DNA of 64,000 nucleotides from Sipunculus nudus. Taxonomy: Eukaryota; Annelida; Sipuncula; Golfingiida; Sipunculidae. A program made the position numbers and the translations under genes. Within the stretch, counting starts at the first letter, position 1; each line of letters starts with the position of its first letter. The stretch is taken from positions 2,939,318 through 3,003,317 of the forward strand of contig CM049314.1 in NCBI GenBank assembly GCA_026874595.1. The letters are read 5' to 3'. The notes under the pieces are model-generated. The model ran no database searches. It had not been told where the DNA came from and saw nothing but the letters and a program-made list of their open reading frames with translations. Of the stretch, positions 26,001 to 37,940 are shown piece after piece.

Positions 26001-27046
26001 GGCCTTGTGGAAGATCTGAGACAGTCAGATAAAACCACACAGAATTATGATTACGAATAATAATAATAATAATAATAATAACATTCACTTTAGCCCAAAT
26101 CCAAGAACCAAGCCATCCCTATTCATACAAGCTTAAAAAAATGTAATTATCGTTAAAGCACTATGCAATATTGTTTTTATCACTGCTTACAAAAAGCGCT
26201 TCTATAAACATTTAATCCGATGATTACATACATTATGTAAAAATGCATCATTAAATAATAAGCAGTCCCATGCCCCTAAGCAAACACCTGAATTCCTGAT
26301 ACGACTAGGCAGTAATAATAACATTACGCGCTTTGTGAACATTGTTCCTTATCCAAGAACACTGCATTTTCAGACTACCTTATGACAACGTATTATACAG
26401 CATTGTTGGTCTCACTGATTACCACTGAGCGCTTATAGCAACCTTGTTTAAGCCAATTCTTACACATATTTTATGTAATTTCATTCTTAAATACCAAACA
26501 GCTCAATCAAGCGGACGTTATTACCTTTGAACATGTATGTATTATGCAGCCAAGGGAATCCATTCAACATCAATTAACTGAAAAATGTACCATTTCGAGC
26601 TGACCAGTTCGCTATCTGACAATTACCAATAATGAATACCCGCCATCAAATTTGAGCAAATTTGATAGAAAACACTTGTGCATTCGTATATACCAGTTAA
26701 GATCTGGTTCAATAAGTACCATAGAGCACTCAAGCAATATTTTTATATAGACCTGACAATAGGTTAGTCATATTAAATTTTGTCACAATATTTTTTTTTT
26801 AACGAATAAGTTTGCCATGAAGCTTCTGAGAACTGGAGGACACCAGCAGTCTGTCCCATGAATGCGTCTGGGCGGGGGAGGTGGATGGCCGTTAACTTCG
26901 GGGTGAACGGGTTCCTTAGTGACTGTATTCATTTATAGGTTAGTGCATTCTGGTCGCTGGTCACAGATAATTTTGAAACACTTCATAACTTTTTTTATAA
27001 ATGCAGCATTGAGATATGGAAACCTGTCTATATTGGAATATGACCG
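26001..27046 (+). repeat. Segmental direct duplication, left copy
   Basis: Starts GGCCTTGTGGAAGATCTGA and ends near ACCTGTCTATATTGGAATA. It is collinear with 27539-28645 throughout. Shared blocks include GGCGGGGGAGG...CGTTAACTTCGGGGTG and CATTTATAGGTTAGTGCA. The left copy has (AAT)n at 26057-26081 and lacks the long AT array of the right copy. Confidence 0.85.
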
Positions 27047-27320
27047 TGACAGTCAGACTCTGTAAATGTATGGAATACATGGAATGTTAGTAATCAACTT
27101 GGAAATCACCGGCAAGACCTAGCATAGCCTTCCTTCATTGACTACCGCTCTTTAACTTAATTCAAGAAGATGTAACGCATAAGAAGTTTTACAGTGAGTG
27201 AGCGAAAATGCCTAAAAACACTGCACTAGAAAAAGTATGGCAAGGACACGGAGGACTAAAATCCTTATGACCATTATATCCGCCGGGCGGGTATCCGTTC
27301 ATTCCCGTTCGTGTGTTTGT

Positions 27321-27520
27321 CAGAAGCGGAGCCAGAGGGACCCCGCCCCCCCCCCCCCCCCCCTTTATTCTCAGCCGCGGCAACCTTTTTTAAGGGTTTC
27401 AGACCAAACTTTTGCGGCGCGGACCCCCCTCCCCCCTTTCCAGACATTGGGGAACTCTTTTTAGTTTCTTCATAAGTCATCCTCGGGTTGGACCCCTCCC
27501 GAAACCTGGATCCGCCCCTG
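27321..27520 (+). mobile_element. 200-bp poly-C MITE, hAT-like ends
   Basis: Begins CAGAAGCGGAGCCAGAGGG and ends CCTGGATCCGCCCCTG, imperfect inverted termini. The interior carries long C tracts and a CTTTTTTAAGGGTTTCAGACC block shared with 29567-29756. It lies 18 bases before the right copy of the segmental duplication. No 8-base target duplication is visible. Confidence 0.6.
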
Positions 27521-27538
27521 AAATTACTTTCCCCGCAT

Positions 27539-28297
27539 GGCCTTGTGGAAGATCTGACACAGTCAAATAAAACCACACTAAATCATGATTGTTAATAGTC
27601 ATGAGAATAATGAAAATAGTATTCGCTTTGGCCTAAAACCGAAACCGTGCCATACCTATTCAAACAACCGTAAAGTAAACGTAATTATCGTTACATCACT
27701 GTTAAATATTGTTTTTTTTCACTGACTATACAACTTAGCTCTTCTATAGAAATTTAAATCCAATGATTACACACATTATGTACAGATTCATTCTTATATA
27801 ATAAGCAAACACCTGTATTTCTTAAACGACCATGAAGTAATAATAATATTAAGCGCTTTGTCAACATTGTTTTTATATAAGAACACTGCATTTTCAGACG
27901 AGTTTATGAAAACATTTTATACAGCATTGTTTGTCTCACTGATTACCACTGAGCGCTTGTAACAACCTTGTTTAATCTTATGCTTACACATATGTTGTGC
28001 AATATCATTCATAAATAACAAACAGCAATATTCTCCCAACAGAAAGGAATACCTATGCACCTGTTAGTATTATGAAACCAGGGAAAATCCATGCAACAAT
28101 AATCAGCTCAAAAACGTAAACCATGTATAAACACACCAGTTTCGCCATCAGACAGTTATCATTGATGAAGTGCGTCATCAGTAAATATTTCTGAGCACAT
28201 TTGTTAGTTGACTCTTGTGCATATGTGTACTGATTAAGCTTTAGTTCCATATGTCCCATATATCACTCTAGCAATAATTTCTTATGGACCTCACAAT

Positions 28298-28378
<81 letters not shown>

Positions 28379-28645
28379 CTTTGCCTCGTATTTTGTCATC
28401 CGCCGTTTTTAACAAATAATGTTTCGACAAAGCGTGATGAGAACCGGAGGACCCCGCAGTCTGATCTGTGAATGCGTCTGGGCGGGGGAGGCCGTTAACT
28501 TCGGGGTGGATGGGTTCCTTAATGACTTTATTCATTTATAGGTTAGTGCACTCGAGTCGCAGGTCACAGTTAATTTAGAAACACTAGATCACTTTTTTAT
28601 AAATGGCAGCCTCGATAAATGGGTACCTGTCTACACTGGAATAAG
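27539..28645 (+). repeat. Segmental direct duplication, right copy
   Basis: Collinear with 26001-27046 at an offset of 1538 bases at the left end and about 1600 at the right end; the difference is mostly the (AT)n array at 28301-28375. By eye the two copies are clearly diverged but alignable without breaks. Confidence 0.85.
28301..28375. repeat. (AT)n microsatellite
   Basis: AT array of about 75 bases inside the right duplication copy; the left copy has only short AT at the matching place. Confidence 0.9.
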
Positions 28646-29566
28646 CCCCTGGCACTCCTAGCCACGTCCAAGCATAGCTGTTTAGGAATGAATGAATGAA
28701 TGAATGGGTGTCCATCAGCTTTTTCTTATATACATTTTTAGATCGATTATTCTGCACGTTCACACATTTGAAATAACAAAAATCCATTTGAGGAGAAAAA
28801 AAAAGAATTCCAGTTATCAGCAAAACGGCGCTATGGTTCCTCCAGTGTTTATATAAAGGGGGTAGTGTTACAGGTTTACTAAGACTCTACCATTGGGCAT
28901 ATAAAAGAAGCGTTCCGGGGCGGACAAATTTGACCCTATCTCCAGTGGTGGGCTTTAATCAGCCTGTCAAGATTTGGGATTCAAGTGCAAATAGGTACCT
29001 TGAAGCGTGGAATGTCACTGCATGGGTTCTATTGTGCAATAACAGTGTATTCTTTGAGTAGATTCCCGTATATACTGGCCCCTATTTTACCCGTACATAC
29101 CGATCAAGACCTATCTGGAGTTTCAATTCAAGTGGATGATGTTTCAAACACACTGCGCAGAATCGGACTCTCACTAATTCGCTCTGCTGCTTAGAGTTTG
29201 TAGGCGTCAAAGTCTGCCACCTACCAGGCACCGGAGCTTGTAAATACCCCAGCAGCGTGGGTATACATGTAGTGAAGTGGGCAATGTAGTCCGTTCAAAT
29301 ATGTTGGACATGCTTTTTAAGCATATAGTTTAAGCATGTGAAATATAAACAGAAGGTGGTTCTTAAATTTTGAAAAAAAAATCTTTGTTTTAAAGTTTGA
29401 CAGTTGAGACAACTAGTCCCGGCCGTCCCACACAGCAAACTGGAATATTTTCGTTTTGAGTAGCAAAGGTCTCTGGTAAGAGGTTGATGTTTCAAGGTCA
29501 TTCTCAGGAATGTTTTTAATGGAGTGTGATTGCTTAATTGGTGAGGAACTGGATGTTTGACCGCAG
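28646..29566. other. Non-coding intergenic region
   Basis: Short (GAAT)n at about 28687-28705; no coding exon recognised. Confidence 0.45.
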
Positions 29567-29756
29567 CAGAAGCGGATTCTGGGGGGGGGGGGGGGGAGGG
29601 GGGTCCATTGGGTCCGGACCCACCCCCCTTTTTCATCAGAAACAACGTTTTTTAAGGGCTTCGGACAAAATTTTGCCGCCTGGACCCCCCCCCCCCCCCC
29701 GCCTGGGTTGGACCCCCCCCCCCCCCCTTTTCCTAAATCCTTGATCCGCCTTATGC
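29567..29756 (+). mobile_element. Poly-G/poly-C MITE related to 27321-27520
   Basis: Begins CAGAAGCGGATTCTGGG and ends CTTGATCCGCC. The interior has AAGGGCTTCGGACAAAATTTTGC, matching the AAGGGTTTCAGACCAAACTTTTGC of the other copy. The string CGCAG occurs just before and just after, a possible short target duplication. Confidence 0.6.
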
Positions 29757-30363
29757 GCAGGGTTTTGGGTTCGCGTCCCGTGCTGATCGCAGTCTGCGCT
29801 TAGAACCAGATGAGATAGAATGTCCTACTACATGGGTGGGTTTTTTCCTCCACTTAGGGGTGAATAAGTACTGGTTATGGGCGAGAGGCAAATGTAAAAG
29901 GAATAGTCTGGAGCATATTACGGCTGCATGGGTTGTATACTCCCAGAGGAGCTGAGAAAAAGCTACAAGAATTGACAGACTCAAAAGATTAGGAAGGCAA
30001 AGTGTAATGTCGGACGAGAGTGACATCGTCGGTGATATCATAATATAAACCTCTACCTAAACTGATTCCAAGACTCAAGACACTGTCTGCAAGACCAAGG
30101 CAATCTTTATTCTAGCCATTTTACTGATTGTAACATTACATCAACATGATGGTTCGAAGGCAGTTACCCACTTTGGCTCCGCTGAAGAACCGCGTGTCTA
30201 CATGAAAAGGAAGGCAGCAGTATGCAATATATAACAATATCTTTACATATATATAGAAAAGGATCCTTATCTAACTTAACTATGTGTCAGTAAAAAGCTA
30301 TTTTCTGAGCTTAAATATTTGCTGTCACCAACTGATAGTTTATCTCGTTCTTTTCTCTTTCAG
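29757..30363. other. Upstream region of LRR-Ig gene 2
   Basis: Should contain or adjoin the missing first exon of the plus-strand LRR-Ig gene, which must end in phase 2. ATGATGG at about 30147 is a possible start, but no donor in the right phase follows. The intron end is clear: a pyrimidine-rich tract and CTTTCAG at 30357-30363. Confidence 0.4.
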
Positions 30364-32339
30364 GGAATCGTTGAAACATTGGTCACTGGCGGCCAGCATC
30401 GTCTGTCTCCTGGTGCTGACGTATTGCAACGCCTGTCCTAGAGGATGTCGCTGCGACATAATACACGGGACATATTATGTAAACTGTTCAGGATACAGTC
30501 AGTCAATACATGAACAACTACCAACGAGAACAAAATACCTCTACATATACAACCTGTCAAAGCCTGTACACAGTTGTGTACGCCAGCTTGACTCGGTGTA
30601 CTCTGTTTACATTCGACAAAGCAGCTTTAATAACATACCGCTTGGCTGGATGTTTTTGTGTTATCCGGCCATAAACAAATTTGACATTACCGGAAGCGCA
30701 TTTAATATTAGAGAATCCACATTTGCATCAAACGGCTCTACGGAGCGCCTGGACTATCTGGAACTGGACAGTAACAGAATGCATTCTGTCGATTCAGGAG
30801 CATTCAAAAGGTTTAGCAATTTGGAAAAGCTGGTGCTGAAGAACAACACTATCACCATCCTTCACAGAAACGCGTTTATTGGCTTGAATGAGTTAAAGTC
30901 TTTTACCTTTGATGGTAATATTCTTGACGGGTACCAGATACATAAGGATACTTTCGCAATTTTACCAAATCTGGACACGTTTGAAATCAAGACGAAAGGT
31001 TTGGGTGAAATATCCCTCGATAAGCTGCCATTCCTTCGGTTACCGATGTTAAAGACTTTATCTCTCAGTGGAGATATAAATGCAATAAGAAGTGACACAT
31101 TCTGTTCTTTATCATCTTTGAAGTATCTGAAACTGCCTTCTTTAAAATGCACAGAGTTGTCTTTGGGATTCTTAAACTGTTTGTCAAAGCTATCTTCAAT
31201 TGAGCTCCGTAATTCAGATATTAGGGCACTCGTATTGAACAAGACACAAAGGAGCACGTCAATTGAAACCGTGGACCTTTACGGTAGTGAGCTGACGTCA
31301 TTTCCGGTTGGAATATTGCAGCAGTTTAAAGTATTGCGGGAACTGTATCTTGATGCAAACCCGTTAATTTTGAAGAAACACGATTTGACTAACGCTACTT
31401 GTGATTTGGAAGTTCTTGGCTTGTCACGATGTAACTTGCATTTCATCCCGGAAGATTACTTCAAAAGTTGTGCGAAACTGAAAACATTGAATTTACAATC
31501 TAACAGTATAATGGTTCTACCGCGTATCGTCGCAACCAATATCAAAACTAAAATTATCCTGGACAGCAATCCCATATACTGTGGATGCCAGCAAAAGGGA
31601 ATAAGGCTTCTGACCCTGGAGCCCCCGACGCAAACAACAGGGGCTACATTTACTTGTGACACGCCGCCCGGAATGAGAGGTAAAGGTGCGGGTTACAATA
31701 GGAGCCCCAGTGTGACCGCCTGGCAGGAGTTTTTGCAGAAGCTACGGACGATGCCAAGGTGCACGATGCCAAGAATTAAGTACTTTACGGTCATGGACGA
31801 AAGCATATCACTGATAGAATGTCAAGCGTACGGTGATCCCCCGCCTCAGTTAAAGATCAAAGAACCCCAAGGGAGGGAACACAATTTTGACCTCGTGACA
31901 CCGGGCATGAAAAATGTCACCCTCCGTGTTATAGGGTCCGCTTTTGGTACGTACTTGTGCACGGCCTACAACGACGAGGGGGAGATTACAAAGGAACTCC
32001 GGATGAGTAAAGGTATAGAATGAGAGTTATATTGTATGTACGATAGTCATTTAAAAAATCCGGAATTAAGTTTTGGGCTTCACTAATTTGTTTGTTACAG
32101 GCAGCATCTAATTGATAGCATCATTTGCTTACTCAGAATTTACACATCATATTAAATTAATTAAATGGGGGTAAAGTTTTATAAGATATTCTTGAACTGA
32201 AATTGAACTGGACTTGAAAAATTTGTGTTGACCAAGGTCTTATTTGAAATGTAGGTATTGCGTTGTCTAAAGGAAAGATACAAAAGTAGTGATGGAAACA
32301 ACGATAGACGTAAACTTAGGGCAAGATAAAATTCTAACA

Positions 32340-32408
<69 letters not shown>

Positions 32409-32987
32409 CATTAGAATACGGGCAAAATGGATGTAACATGTTCTAAACTAATTATATATAAATATAAAGCTCATTTAAAATGTACAAAAATGATACCAGA
32501 AATAATAATAATATTCCGAGGAATTTAAAATTTTCTCCCCTTGGAACAGAAGTATTTAACAAGTGGCAGCCACGCAAACGGTTTCAGCGTTCATTGTTTA
32601 TTTTCTTACATTCATTAAGCAGAAATTTTCAATGACGCCGATATAGATGAGGGGTCTGACACCATCATGTATTTTATTGTATTAAGATTTAAAACTGTTA
32701 ATTTTTAACTTTCAGAGCGGAAGACGACCACGCCCACATCCGGTTACGTAACCGTGGAGACGACACGTGACAGCCAAAGCAAAAGCTCCTCAGACACTGC
32801 TGGTACCAATCTTCTGGTATATGTGGTGGTGTCGTTCCTGATTGGGTGCGTTCTGACTCTGATAATCGTAGGGACAGTCGTCTTCCTTGTGAAAAGGAAC
32901 ATCACGTGGCCCTGCTCAAAATCCAAATATCCGTCTCTGCCAGAGTCTATTGATGTTGCAGAAATGAATCAACATACCTCAGCGTAG
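30364..32987 (+). CDS. LRR-Ig single-pass membrane protein, gene 2 (5' exon missing)
   Basis: Exons 30364-32012 and 32716-32987 join in phase 1 (G|GTATAG, TTTCAG|AG) and encode 639 residues; the start codon lies in an unplaced upstream exon. Order: leader (WSLAASIVCLLVLTYCNA), LRRNT (CPRGCRC...C), about ten leucine-rich repeats, LRRCT starting NPIYCGC, Ig-like domain (Cys in LIECQA and GTYLCTA), a Ser/Thr-rich stalk of about 30 residues, TM (NLLVYVVVSFLIGCVLTLII), and a 31-residue tail. The phases of the leader exon and of the last exon equal those of gene 1, and many blocks match, for example IPEDYFKSC versus VPEDYFRDC and PLGWMFLCYP versus PLGWLFHCYP. The stalk is longer and the tail lacks the tyrosine cluster of gene 1. 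It is probably a cell-surface recognition or adhesion protein; no ligand can be inferred. Confidence 0.9.
32341..32404. repeat. (AT)n microsatellite in LRR-Ig gene 2 intron
   Basis: AT array of about 64 bases in the 703-base last intron. Confidence 0.9.
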
Positions 32988-33047
32988 AACAACCTGTGTT
33001 CACGGTACATGATGCATAGTGTCCACAAAACATAAGGCAAAAAAGGT

Positions 33048-33053
33048 ATTAAA
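33048..33053 (+). terminator. Possible polyadenylation signal ATTAAA of LRR-Ig gene 2
   Basis: ATTAAA, the commonest variant hexamer, 61 bases past the stop codon at 32987. Confidence 0.4.
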
Positions 33054-34923
33054 ATTTAGATGCTGTTCACCGGTGATTTTAGTTTTTGTTATTAGATAGC
33101 ATTACATATGTACTTAGAAAGGTAGTGATTTACTTCATAACCTGGTTAGCTTCGTAAAGCTGGCACAGAACGGAATTTTTAAAAGTTAGCACACCTAACA
33201 AGAAAACTAACTACTGTTAAAAAAGCAGTTTCATGGAGAGGATCACGATTCAGAGATTCTCAGAGCCACGATAACACTTTAGTTATTATGTTAGAAATCA
33301 AACTTGACTTTACATATAATATCTTTAGCTTAGTATTCAGGAGGTGTTTGCTTATCTGCATTTGGAAAACTAGAAACTTACGCACGCGGCATCAGCTTGT
33401 CAGGCTCCTGTAAAGAAATGTGGCAGTACTGTGGGAAAGAGGATACTGTTTCATGGACAAATATGTCATTTGTTAGTGGATGTAGAATATTTATAGATAC
33501 ATGGCAGACATCCAAAGATATGTAGAAGACTAAGTGTAGGGAATGGTCCTAGGATAAAGAAAATTGCCCCATAATAATAGAACGAAGGGTAAAGAGGATG
33601 GTCTGTTGACTGACGGACATCAACAAGCATACACCTCAGTGACGCAGTAGATGCCTTACAACGGTTTTTCACTGTAATGTTTCTAAACCTCCTTCGTTTT
33701 AACCGCTGCTGTGTATAGCAGGATTCTCCTTGTTTCACCGCCATGGCTGACACAGAGCTTCAATCCATCGTATACACAGTAAAATGTAACATAAAGGAAA
33801 GATATGATTCCACCCTGTTGTAATTTCGGGTGCACTGGCGACAGAATCATGTTCAGATGACCGGGGCTCTGAGACCGACTATAAGGGCATTAGTCTAGAC
33901 GAATTTACAGGAATAAAAACGGATCGGGTTTTAGTGATTTCTGTCGAATAGTAGTTCATATATTCTAATAAAAATATTACGGGTTTATACAAAGGAGAGA
34001 GAGAGAGAATGAGAGAATGTGTTTGACGCTAGAGTTTTTTTGGCTGTTTGTGTATTGAACTTGCAGGCAGTGATATTATAATCATGATGAGGTATTAGTC
34101 ACGTATTTTAGAAGATACGTTGTAGGTCTGCGTCCTGTGTCAGCCATTTAGACGACAGGCCAAGGCATCTACGACAAAGTAATGAACCCTTTACCAAGGA
34201 CAGAAAAGGCGTATTGAGGGAAGAAAATATGAGCAAGGATGCCCTTGTGGTTACATGTTTAAAGAAAATTGGCATATGGGTCGTCAGGGACTTGCTAAAG
34301 TGTTTTATAGGCTATATATCAGGCTGTATACCAGGCTATTTATCTGGCACAAAACCATGGTTCTTACCATCCAGCCAGAGAAAGGCAAATTTGTCTGATT
34401 TAAGTTGGCTGTTGTGCCTGACACGTTAGTTCATAGAACACTTGTAAAAGTCTCGAAAAAGGTATGCATGTTCAAATATTATACCAATATAACTGTTTGA
34501 ATATACCAACACCATAATTTCTATGATAAACGTTTTGGCAATTTTTATGTGATATTGTTAGTGCTACAGACAATATACTGAAATATATGTAAGCACCTGT
34601 AATTTACACAATTAATATTGTAATAATCATTTCACTGTTGTGCATGTTACTATTAAAATTTACATATCATAAAATTGTAAATTCTGTATGTTCTCCTTAT
34701 TCTTAAGCCTTCGGGCTGAGTTTGACTGTGTGATTGTGTGTCATAGGACTATGGCCAATTCCCATTTAGCAGGTTCAAACATGTAGCAAAACGGCCCAAA
34801 AATGTCGAATGTGTTTTCAGCATGACCAAAGAGTGATCAACCCAAATAAGTTAAATGTTGTTTATTGATTAGAAAATTTATGAGGTTTAAAAAGATTGAA
34901 CTTGGATATTTGAGTTTGTGTGC

Positions 34924-34926
<3 letters not shown>

Positions 34927-34993
<67 letters not shown>
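34927..34993. repeat. (AT)n microsatellite
   Basis: AT array of about 66 bases. Confidence 0.9.
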
Positions 34994-34996
<3 letters not shown>

Positions 34997-35136
34997 TAAA
35001 TTAATTAGACAGATATAGAGGAATCAAATTTTGTCAGACATATTAACTAATAGGCCTATTGTCCTTTGTTTCATGTGTGAAAAACTTTGGGTTCCCTATA
35101 TTTGTATAATTATAAAGCTCTGGTGTATTATCTATC

Positions 35137-35139
35137 TAT

Positions 35140-35191
<52 letters not shown>
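35137..35191. repeat. (AT)n microsatellite
   Basis: AT array with one AAAT interruption. Confidence 0.9.
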
Positions 35192-35195
<4 letters not shown>

Positions 35196-35792
35196 CATAA
35201 TATGCAGTGAACGCTCTGTTAATGAAAAATCAAGCAACTTCAAGGCTCAGTTGATATCAAAGACAAAGCCGATGAGTAAGAGAGTTTATTTCATGTACGT
35301 TATTTTATGTGTATAACGGTATGTTAATTGCTTCCGAATCACATTATTATTGTTCCAGTTGTCCGCTAAAAAGCAGAACAAATTATCAAACTGTCTGGAT
35401 GCTGAGTGTGTCAGTACGCGGAGCACGGAGTTGTGATAAGTGCTACGTCATCCTGGATCGAGTCGTGATCTCCACTGGTTTTTGTTGCCAGGATGCGCTA
35501 CAAGGTCGGCGCGGAATCTTGTTGCAGCTGGCGGCACAGCGCGTGTGAATGAGTCACTCGGACCCCTGGGCGTCTCAGTATGCTGTCTTTTGTTGTATCT
35601 TTATAAAATGACTTGACACCGTGGTAGAACCTTGAAAGGAGCCCTGGCACATTTTCAGGATATAAAACATTAATAATAAATTTTCACTGTTGAAATTATG
35701 ATGTGTTTGCGCATACACCGACCTGAAGCTGTGCATGGAATCATTTCTCCGACTTTCTCTCTATTTCTTTCCGTCCCCTCCCCCCTCTCTCT

Positions 35793-35794
<2 letters not shown>

Positions 35795-35843
<49 letters not shown>
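35795..35843. repeat. (TC)n(AT)n microsatellite
   Basis: AT array preceded by a C/T-rich run. Confidence 0.9.
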
Positions 35844-35847
<4 letters not shown>

Positions 35848-35936
35848 TTTGTATATATTCTCTCATGGGTTATGTAAGGTAAATGCTGTATCATAACATG
35901 GTGATACGATTCAATGCATAGTTATGTGTGTATGTT

Positions 35937-35982
<46 letters not shown>

Positions 35983-37077
35983 CGATAAAGACCTCTTTTT
36001 TATTGAGTTCATAATTTAATTGTTCAATAAGTTAAACTCTGTTTGGGCCTTCAAAAATTAATACAGGCTCCTGGAACAACCAAGGTCGCTTACTGGAAGA
36101 GACTGGTACAGTCGCTGACTGGTACAGTCGGGCGACCTATTGATATTTAAGGTTCAGACCTCAATGGTATGTCTAAATGAGTTATTAGATTAAGGTCAAC
36201 CCCTGGACCGTGACTTCGTAATTTACATACAGCCAGCGTCGCATTTCACCGGTCAACCTTCGACATGCACAAAAGTATAAGTCCAAGATTGCATGCACGT
36301 GTGTTTGTCTGTCAATCACCCGTGCGAGTCCGCAGGTGTGAGGAGTTAATGGGGTTACCACGTTGACGGCGGGTACCTAAATTGATATTGTCACCTCTTA
36401 TGCTATAAATGTAATATTTCGATCTAACATCAATTCCTATATTATATGTGCGGTTATCTTCTCATCGGTAAAGCCAGATTCCGTTCATGATTGCTTGAGT
36501 TTTATTGTGAACAAACACACGCTCATACAACCCCCCCCCCCCACACACACACACACATACACACGGACGGGGATGAACGCATACCCTCCTGAGGCAAAAA
36601 AGTATGCTGGGTGAGAATAAAGACACATATAAGATCAGTAGAACCGAGTCTCGGGACTTCGGTTATCTGATAAATTCCGAGACATGGGCCGGTGACGCAT
36701 ACGTCGTACGTATTCTGGTGCAGCGAGGCGTCACACAGGTGTAATAGACCGACAAGAGATGCAATCTCTACACTAACCTTATGTGGTCCTAAAAAAACGT
36801 GTCCTTATCCCAAAGGTGGTCGTCCCTGTTTATAAGAAAACGAAATTATACAAAACAGATAGAGCGCTTACCTCCGCTACAGTCAAATTCATTTTTCAAC
36901 CACATTTATTTCATATCGCATAGTCCAATGAATACTTTTAATTCCATTTTATTTAGTACTAAACTCTGTCATCAGTTGTCAGCACCAGTAGCTTTTGTCA
37001 GTGAATGTAGGTACAGTTGTAAATAATATCACCATGCAGATTTAAGATTAAAATCAATCATAACAATCTTATTTTCT

Positions 37078-37940
37078 GTTGTTTGTCTAAATGCACACCC
37101 TTTTCCTAAGGCACAACTCTCCGTCAAATGTGATACCTCCGCCATCCCCGTTCGTTCGTTTGTTAACAACATAACTCACTCTATCATGGTATCTCATTAA
37201 ATTGTCATGCTAGCTTGGGGCTTTCTCGCCCGGCCGAGCCGGGGCGAGCTCACGTGTGGACCCTGATATGTTGAGACACGGCATTCGTTTTTCTAGATGA
37301 TTCCTGTATAGCGTGTTTACTGTGTGTTGTGTTGTTTTCTTTTGACTGTTCGAGAAGTGGAAAATTCTCGGCTTGGGGCGAGAAGTTATAAATAAGAAGC
37401 CGTGTTTTAGAGCCGAGAGAGAGAGGTGAGAGAATATTCCAGAGGACACAGACGTGTGGGACCTATCCGATTATCCAGTAATTTCAGGGATTCTACTATT
37501 AATAACACTGTACAATTTAGTGCTACCTGACTCAAGTTTACTTTCTGGATTGTTACAAGAGCTTTACATTGGACTGTTATTCTCCGAGAGAATACGTGTG
37601 AACTGTTCGCCGGCGTATACACTTTAAAGGACTTATCGTTGTGACAGTGGTGGTATCCAGGTACTGTGCACTTTGTTTATTTTACTGTGTGATTGTATTG
37701 ATTTGTTGTTATACCGCTGTTATGCTGTGTAATTGTATTGATTTAGTGTATTGAAATGTTAGGGTTGTTTTAAGAATATATTATAGTTATTTGTTAACAA
37801 CAAAAAAAAACACTGACTTCTTTATTCATTCCCCTTGACATTTCACGCTGTCAAGTGTTACAGAATCTGATTTTTTATCTCCATTAAAAAATATATGTTC
37901 ATCACGCATACGTGATTTGTTGATATTAGGTTCCGTAACA
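37078..37940 (+). mobile_element. Solo LTR, copy 2
   Basis: Ends GGTTCCGTAACA; the 5' limit is approximate because that end is diverged. Contains TATAAATA at 37387-37394 and the conserved GTGACAGTGGTGGTATCCAGG block at about 37641. Clear reverse-complement match to copy 1 from the TGTCATGCTAGC block at 37203 to the end. No retroviral-type coding sequence adjoins. Confidence 0.75.

Larger units (their letters stand above)
33054..37077. other. Non-coding intergenic region
   Basis: AT arrays at 34927-34993, 35137-35191 and 35795-35843, (GT)n(GA)n at 35936-35977, and (C)n(AC)n at 36531-36562. No open frame here looks like protein. Confidence 0.5.

Noticed and set aside
29757-29800. tRNA-like B box (GGGTTCGCGTCCC)
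   Set aside because: No A box or cloverleaf could be formed around it; at most a SINE relic.
34214-34429. 71-codon plus-strand frame
   Set aside because: No domain, no neighbouring exon signals, typical of chance frames.
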